Part shown: positions 58,009-64,000 of the stretch, in pieces
Layout of the letters: each line of letters begins with the position of its first letter
How positions within the stretch are numbered: the stretch's first letter is position 1
Assembly (NCBI GenBank): GCA_032622095.1
Contig: CP136061.1
Span: 174,495,692-174,559,691, forward strand
From: Siphonodentalium dalli
Lineage: Eukaryota; Mollusca; Scaphopoda; Gadilida; Siphonodentaliidae
Reading direction: 5' to 3'
Length of the DNA stretch: 64,000 nucleotides
Made by a program: the position numbers and the translations under genes
Notes under the pieces: model-generated
What the model saw: the letters and a program-made list of their open reading frames with translations, nothing else
What the model was told of the DNA's origin: nothing
Databases searched by the model: none

Positions 58009-61000
58009 GGGAGCATGTCAAAACCTCTTTCGCATATGCGAAAATATTGTCGATAATGTCAAAAAAGTTTTGACGTAAATGTGCAAAAACGAAATGTCGG
58101 AAATGACGAAAAATAATGCGATAACGTCGAAAGCGACTGGCCATAAAAGTGCGATAACATCGAAACCACAACAGACCAATATTTCCGTAAAATGTCGAAA
58201 CTTTCGACAACGCGAAAGTCGCGACGTCGAAACATTGATCGATATTCGCAAACGACGAAAAGTTGACTAAAAGTTAAAACATCGATACAATGTTGTTGCA
58301 CTTCATAAATTCGCGCATTTAGTTTTGCCTTCTGCGTAATCAGATGCCAGCTTAATTTTTATTGGCTGAATTGTGTGAACGAAAATAAAGTTCAGCCAAA
58401 GGCCATACAAACAACTCTATGCGGTTAACACACAAGTACAACGATTTGACAGTTCGACTGTTTTGATAGCTATGAGTTCGCACAAGGCCTAATTAAACAA
58501 TAGTCAACCCATTCCAAATGTGTGAAGGGGTGACATTTAGCAAAAGGCTATACAAACATATAGGTCTACTGACATATAATGACGTATATACCGGTCCCTC
58601 ACAACTATGCGTGAACTGTGCGACAGTTTTGTTGTTGTTGTCGTCGTGATGTCTTCTCAATTAGTGAACAATGGTTTAACTCGTTGGACAAAAACAACAC
58701 ATCTGATATATAAAATTCCAAAATGAAGCGACTTGATGTCATAATATCAGTTCGATCATGGCTAGAAACAGTGATGAAATCGAATAGATCTATCGTTAGC
58801 GGACATATACGCAGTTGGGAAAATATTAGTCCAGCAGTTTACACAGGTCGACAGTACGAAGAAGTTAGGGTTTTCACAACCCCAGGTATCACACATCTAA
58901 CAGAAAAAAGATGAAATCACACAGAAATTTGAAACCAGCTGCACCCACCCACAACGGGAGCGACAACAGTCCATCCACATGATCCAGCATTTGAAGCAAT
59001 AGGCCCGATATAGAACAAGCCCTCATCACATTGTATCAACGCCAGACATATATAGAGCCATACCCCCTAAGTTCATTGTTTTATAATGGTATGTATATCA
59101 TTATCCATGTTTTTATTATTCATTCAATAAAGAATCAAGAAAAACATAACACTCAACTCCTCTGTCAGTCAATGCTACCCACAAACGAAACTAGGATTGG
59201 CCTGGGAAATTACAGTGCTAAAAATAGCACAACATAACATGTACCGGATTTACGGTACTTTCAGAATCCGACGATGCCGTAAACCCCCTGATTTGCATCC
59301 ACATTAAAATATGTGTCTGGTCTAGAAAGACAGATTGAAACTGTAGAAATTAACTCTACGTGGCATACAGAAAGTATACTATAAATCGGGGTTGTGGAAT
59401 AATTTATTGTCGTCCTCGGCTGTATTCTTTTATTCATAATAGTTCGCACAATTAAATGGTGACGGTTTACCCAAAATGAAGACAAGTTACATAATCACAC
59501 AAAAAAAAACGTTTTTCGAAATCAAAATTTGCATTGTTTACGGTAACACTGCATCAGTCTTAATGCGACGATGTAGCAATTATTGCACGAGATTTGGGGG
59601 GGGGGGCTTCAACATTGTACTGTAATATTTACAGTAAACCAGTGATACAATATCACTGCTGTAAACCCACCGATTTGCGGCCACATCAAAACGTAGGAAA
59701 TGATTGTTGGCCAATCCTATTATATAAATCTGGTCTGGGAATAATTTATTTGGGACTTTAATCTTTTATTAATAGCGAGTTTGCGATTTCAAACGGGTAC
59801 GGGTACTGGTACGGGTACTGGTAGCTACCCGTACCGGTACACGTTTTGAAATCGCAAACTGTTTTACGGGTAGAATTAAGCATATCGACGGGTAATGTAT
59901 GGTGAGCCAATTGCAGCAAAATATATATGATAGAGAAATTGTTATCCGCATTCGACGTTATACTTGATGTTATGGTCATATGATGGACCTCTGCGAGGAT
60001 AATGAATTGCATTCACCTGGGACGAGGCCAAAATGGAATGGATTGGCGTCTTTCTTGGACTCATTTTGGTAACATTTTCAATAATTGGCTTTCATTAGTA
60101 ATTTCCCAGACCGTTCTAGTTTCGTCTAGAACAGATGGAATTTTCAGGCTGAGAAAATATGTTATGATAGCACAAATATACAATTACGCTAATTTAATAA
60201 TCCAACCATTATTCGGTGTAAAATATGTTGTTTTAGACACAGGGTCCAAGAATGTCCTACATACATGTACTTTTAGTCAGATATAAGACCGAAATTGCCC
60301 CTTACTTATATTAGTTGGGGAATATATAGTCATATAATTGATACTTGGTTGGAATCTTTCGAAGGGTCTGGCAAGGGAATATTTATCCCAAGAACTGGGA
60401 TATTTGTCTGGGTCTAAATCCGGATGTATAGGTAGAAAAATTAAACTTTGTTAGATATAAAGGGTGTTTAATGGTACAATATTCATTATATGGTTTGAAT
60501 AAAGAGCGTTCAAGTTTGCTTCACTTGTATGCCAAACAAAGAAAACAGATAAAAGTCGCTCTGACGACGGTAAGATTGTGCCGAGTATGATGTGTGTATA
60601 TCAGTATTTTGTGTCACTATCGGCCACTACAAATATACAACAGTCTTGAGGTTCAAATGCGCCATGTCCGTTCAAATGTCAAATATCTATATTAAAATGA
60701 GAAATCAGTCACCACATAAGATATAATAACTGAACGGTTGTATTCAATCGTGTAACACATTCACGGTGTATTTATGCCCACGCACAAAGGGTCGATAGGG
60801 GACGTGGCGAGAGGGTTGGGGTGTTTCACCCCAACTTCTGTCAAATTGTTTAACAGTTGGAAATTATATATACCTAACACACCAAACATACATTGAAATT
60901 ATTCTGTCATTCCGTATGATTTTCCAAAAATGTATTAGTGGGGATTTTTTTTATAGTTTTTGAGTGAGAAAACTTTAGTGAAAGACTACCAGTCAACGGG

Positions 61001-61698
61001 ATACATCTACCCGTTCCAAATCCCTATCGCTTTATGTGCTGCATTCAAAGTACGCAAATGACCGTGACAAATTTCACCAATCTACCAGAATCTACCGGTA
61101 CCCGTACCCGTCGAACGGGTATCGCAAACTCGCTAATAATAGTTCATGAACATTTGAATTGTCCCGATATTAACCAAATCTGAGATTTCAGTAGATCGGA
61201 GAAATTTACTAATACATAGAACTCCGATCAAATCGGAATTGTTTTCATATCGGAGAAAACCACGATTAAATCATTGGAATTCTTATGAGAAAAACTCAGA
61301 TCTGAGAAATTTCAGCATGGACCAGCTGCATGGACACCGACATCTTCCTGTTCGCGGCACATCGGTATAAAACTGCGGCCATGGAGTAATGTATTTATTG
61401 AACACAAACTGTCCTGCCAATCATATCGACACAACAGCAATATTGACGGAAATAATGCTGCGATCTTGACGAAAACAAAGACTGTGAAAATATGTCGAAA
61501 CAAAACAGCGAACATTTGAGCAAAACTGCGATAATTGCGAAAACATCGAACCAAGACGGCGAAAAATTGACGAAAACGTACAATGTTACGGCGTGCGATA
61601 ATGACGAAAAACTCTGATAATGTCGAAAAAACAACGTCAATGACGTCACATTTTTCGCAGTTTTTTCGCATATGCGAAAGAGGTTTTAACATGCTCCC
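58009..61698. mobile_element. Family D element: GGGAGCATGTC ends, GACGAAAA arrays, 3.7 kb
   Basis: Terminal inverted repeats of 36 bases with one mismatch begin GGGAGCATGTCAAAACCTCT and include CGCATATGCG. TTA is duplicated (58006-58008 and 61699-61701). The element sits inside a copy of the MITE known intact at 25006-25216: 'ggtgcagcatta' on the left and 'gatcctgtgccagtgcatt' on the right are contiguous there in inverse. 'cgaaaa' and 'gcgataa' words fill 58025-58265 and 61440-61690, in the same direction. No transposase is seen. Confidence 0.9.
59775..61133. mobile_element. Nested element with GCGAGTTTGCGAT ends
   Basis: The left end GCGAGTTTGCGAT and right end ATCGCAAACTCGC are inverted copies followed inward by 'acgggtacgggtac' / 'gtacccgtacccgt' words. 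TAATA lies on both sides (59770-59774 and 61134-61138). An inner dyad 'acgggtactggtagctaccc' occurs near 59811-59835. The frame at 60002-60286 (94 codons) is unrecognised. It is nested inside element D. Confidence 0.7.
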
Positions 61699-61701
61699 TT
61701 A

Positions 61702-62227
61702 CTGATCCTGTGCCAGTGCATTCTTTTATGCGAGTCTCCTTATTTGACCAATAAATTCCAATTGTGTTATGTACATTTGTCTATAATAGTACATAATAGT
61801 ATACTCTATATTTCAACATCAAAACTCTAATTTATGATTCCGATCATAGTAATTTACTAAGGGATGGGTTAAACATTTGCCGATCATGATCAGCCTCTTG
61901 TTAGTTATTCATGGTCGAACAGATTCACTGTTATTGGCAAAAAACTCGACCAGCGCCATCTTTGATGCGTAATATACACTTGTTTAAAATTTTAATCATG
62001 TAAATATGAGGAGCTTGAACTGAGTGCAATCAGGACACCATATTCAATAAACCTTCATTTATGAAACATCAATAAAGCAAAATTAGATCACCTCCAGCAA
62101 ACATTATACAATCAGTTGCAAGAATAATTCCCATCAGTGCATTTTTTATGCACTATAGTTGTAGATTGTCTCATGCATTTTAACATATTACACATGGATA
62201 ATTTGATCCTCATTTTTTTTTCTCCAG
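61702..62227. other. Intron sequence before exon 7
   Basis: It contains the right part of the split MITE (to about 61740) and a 'gccgatcatgatcagcctct' end related to 21220-21240. A T-rich tract and 'ttctccag' precede the exon. Confidence 0.5.
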
Positions 62228-62323
62228 CTGATTGACATAATGAGACGAATTCTGTCTTTCCCTGTTATTGCACCACTTATGAAGTTTGTTACTGGGTTGG
62301 AACTGGTTCTAGAGAAAGCACAG
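62228..62323 (+). CDS. MDN1: MDN1 exon 7 of this window
   Basis: The exon has 96 bases (32 codons), phase 0 at both ends, from 'ttctccag' to 'gtaatt'. It reads 'LIDIMRRILSFPVIAPLMKF' and then 'VTGLELVLEKAQ'. It continues the EWPEHPAL block of exon 6 exactly as in midasin, where an 'I..R I..FP..SP..KF..GLE.LL.KAQ' pattern follows. In relatives the next residues are a W-containing acidic motif, which must lie on an exon beyond 64000 or in the last 1.7 kb; I did not find it there. The acidic D/E-rich region and the MIDAS domain that contacts substrates are also downstream of the window. Confidence 0.9.
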
Positions 62324-63091
62324 GTAATTATTATCCACTTCTAATAAAATATGATGGGGGGATACAACAATGGGTTTCCAGGGACCAGCCTACAGGTTTC
62401 AAATTGGGAGAATTCATTTCTACATTTTTGTTATTAGGGATAAATGAAGAAGTAACAATGGCTTGAATTCAATTGACAGCCCCACATTACACTTCTAAAC
62501 TGACTGTCAAAACTAAAATGGTATTACCGCCATTATTACCTCTAGGGACGTAATACTGGCAGTAAAATATTGCCCAAATCGGTAATTCTACCGGTAATTT
62601 TAGCATTTCCTATCGGTAATTGATTGGCAATTTCACCAGAATTTCTATCGGTAATTTCACCGGTTATTTGTCGTGAATTCTATCGGTAATTAATTCTATC
62701 GGTAATTTCACCAGTATTATATGGGTAATATCACTGGTAATTTGTCATGAATTCCATTGGTAATTGTTCACTCTTTCCTATCGGTAATTTTGTGACCCGC
62801 CATTGGTAATTTGTCATGAATTTTATTGGTAATTTTTTACTCTTTCCTATTGGTAATTTTTTGTCCCGCCTTCTGTAATTTGCTGTGAATTATATCAGAC
62901 CAATAAAACATGTGTTTATTCATTTATCATGTATTTATGTCAATTGGTATGGGGACTTTGGTAAAGAATGACATGATATTTTGACAGCATAAGCTAAGCG
63001 ATGACTAGGCCTACCCGTCTAAATTGAGTGCTTTCAAAACAAGACACTTGACCAGCGCAAAGGCCTCGTTACCACAACATTCCGTACTTAT
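62324..63091. mobile_element. Intron start, then a left-end fragment of the ATTACCGGT family
   Basis: About 62500-62550 reads 'actgtcaaaactaaaatgg' and 'tattaccgcc', a diverged B2 left end lacking its first bases. 'ggtaatttcaccggt' type words continue to about 62890. No right end is seen before 63100. Confidence 0.6.
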
Positions 63092-63740
63092 GCTTTATTT
63101 AAAAACACTCCCACCAACAAGCGCCATGTGCAAAATACCTATTTGCACATTTGTGCTCAAGCAGGGCCCACAAAGGGAATAGTCAGCCAATTGTGTCCTC
63201 GTTTGATTCATAATCATAAATTTATTATACCCCCCGCAACAAGGTTAGGGGGTGTATACTGGAGTCCGTCCGACGTCCGTTGACACAATTTTGTCCGGAG
63301 TTTTTCTCAGTCGTTTTTATTTCCGTGAAACTTGGCACAGACATCAACCACCATGGGAACCTGCGATTATGACATCTGTTGGACTTTTTTTGGTCGACTT
63401 AGAAAATTTTCGCAACATGTATAATTTTGTCCGAGCTTTTATTCCTACATTATAGGTCAATTTGTTTTTAACTTGGCACAGATATTTAGTACTATGGGAA
63501 CCTGTGCACCTGCAATTATGGCATCTGTCCGACATTTTTTGGTCGAGTTATCCCCCTTTTTCGACTTGGAACATTTTTGCAACATGCATAATTTTGTCCT
63601 AGCTTTTATTCCTACCTTTTTGGTCAATAGGTTTAAGATTAGGGTTATGGTTGTACACCTGCAATGGAACTGTTATTTTATTATTTTAACTAAATGTTTA
63701 CTGACATGTGAAACATCATAGTATTTTTAAAACGGGGGTA
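63092..63740. repeat. Short dispersed repeat, then a 'tataccccccgc ... gggggtatcc' repeat
   Basis: The stretch 63092-63222 resembles 11484-11650. The stretch 63228-63740 is a close relative of 42010-42720, with 'gttagggggtgtatactgga', 'cttttattcctac' units and the same 'aggtttaagattagggttat' stretch. Confidence 0.7.
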
Positions 63741-63759
63741 TCCTTAGGGGTCATCCTTA

Positions 63760-64000
63760 GGGGTCATCTCAAAATTATCGGGAAATGACGCAACGTTTTT
63801 CGGGAAATTATCGGAATATTTACATAGTCTATCGGGATTCTATCGGAGTTTACTTTCATTTCGGAGTATCATATTCCGAAAACAACGCATGTTGTTTGGA
63901 AAGTTTCTGTATCGGGATTACTACGGACTTTTATCGCGATTTTATGTTTTATAGGCCTATCTTTATTATTGATTTAATAGTTTCCTAATATGAGAAATGG
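63760..64000. mobile_element. Family A element, copy 3, cut by the window end
   Basis: TTA then GGGGTCATCTCAAAATTATC begins the copy. It aligns with 23123 onwards, without part of the first array, through 'cggagtttactttcatttcg'. The terminus 'ccttaggggtcat' is duplicated in tandem (63742-63766). This copy supplies the uninterrupted target that proves the insertion at 44959. Confidence 0.8.

Noticed and set aside
60002-60286. 94-codon frame inside the nested GCGAGTTTGCGAT element
   Set aside because: No motif is recognised and the frame is not present in another copy within the window.
1-64000. tRNA, rRNA or other structured RNA genes
   Set aside because: No cloverleaf with A and B boxes or ribosomal sequence was recognised on either strand. 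A covariance-model search would be needed to exclude small ones.

Overview
This window is animal nuclear DNA and consists almost entirely of the introns of one large split gene on the + strand. I can place seven exons (8680-8760, 14773-14945, 16368-16626, 22385-22658, 25259-25323, 41413-41565, 62228-62323). All have GT/AG splice sites and all join in phase into one open reading frame of 1101 bases (367 codons) without a stop. The protein reads as the long middle (linker) part of midasin (MDN1, Rea1 in yeast), the very large AAA ATPase that matures the 60S ribosomal subunit. Both the start and the end of the gene lie outside the window. The introns are about 6.0, 1.4, 5.8, 2.6, 16.1 and 20.7 kb.

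The organism is probably a marine invertebrate. The evidence is the large introns, the many dispersed repeats carrying 'gagttatggccc' and 'ccgtccgtcc' phrases, and a striking excess of the palindrome TAGGCCTA (16 copies counted by hand). From memory, this combination recalls echinoderm or hemichordate genomes, but lophotrochozoans share some of these repeat styles, so I do not assign a phylum.

Layout. 1-8679: upstream intron or flank, with a hAT-like element (270-3452) that carries a second element (538-2581), which itself holds a zinc-finger transposon-type reading frame. 8680-16626: exons 1-3, with a broken intronless minus-strand reading frame between 9215 and 10005 and a perfect 77-base palindrome at 15684-15842. 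16627-25323: repeat arrays, exon 4, a 1.5 kb element (23123-24662), a small TTAA-flanked MITE (miniature inverted-repeat element) and exon 5. 25324-41412: an element with ATTACCGGT arrays (25933-28000), RTE-like or guide-like repeats (30046-31960) and a 5.4 kb element (33004-38423). 41413-62227: exon 6, then a 20.7 kb intron with an element inside an element (44959-50187 inside a copy of the 23123-24662 family), a fragment of a non-LTR retrotransposon, a long inverted repeat (50521-52807), a tandem array (53565-54640) and a 3.7 kb element (58009-61698). 62228-64000: exon 7 and more repeats.

The most interesting theme is a group of five element families. They share a TTA or TAA 3-base target duplication and terminal inverted repeats beginning GGG(A/G). 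Each has its own CpG-containing short word (ATCGGGAAAT, ATTACCGGT, ATCGGTCGACCGAT, TTCCGCAAA, GACGAAAA) repeated just inside both ends. Two of the insertions can be proved from the sequence itself, because an uninterrupted copy of the target exists elsewhere in the window. None of the five carries an evident transposase.
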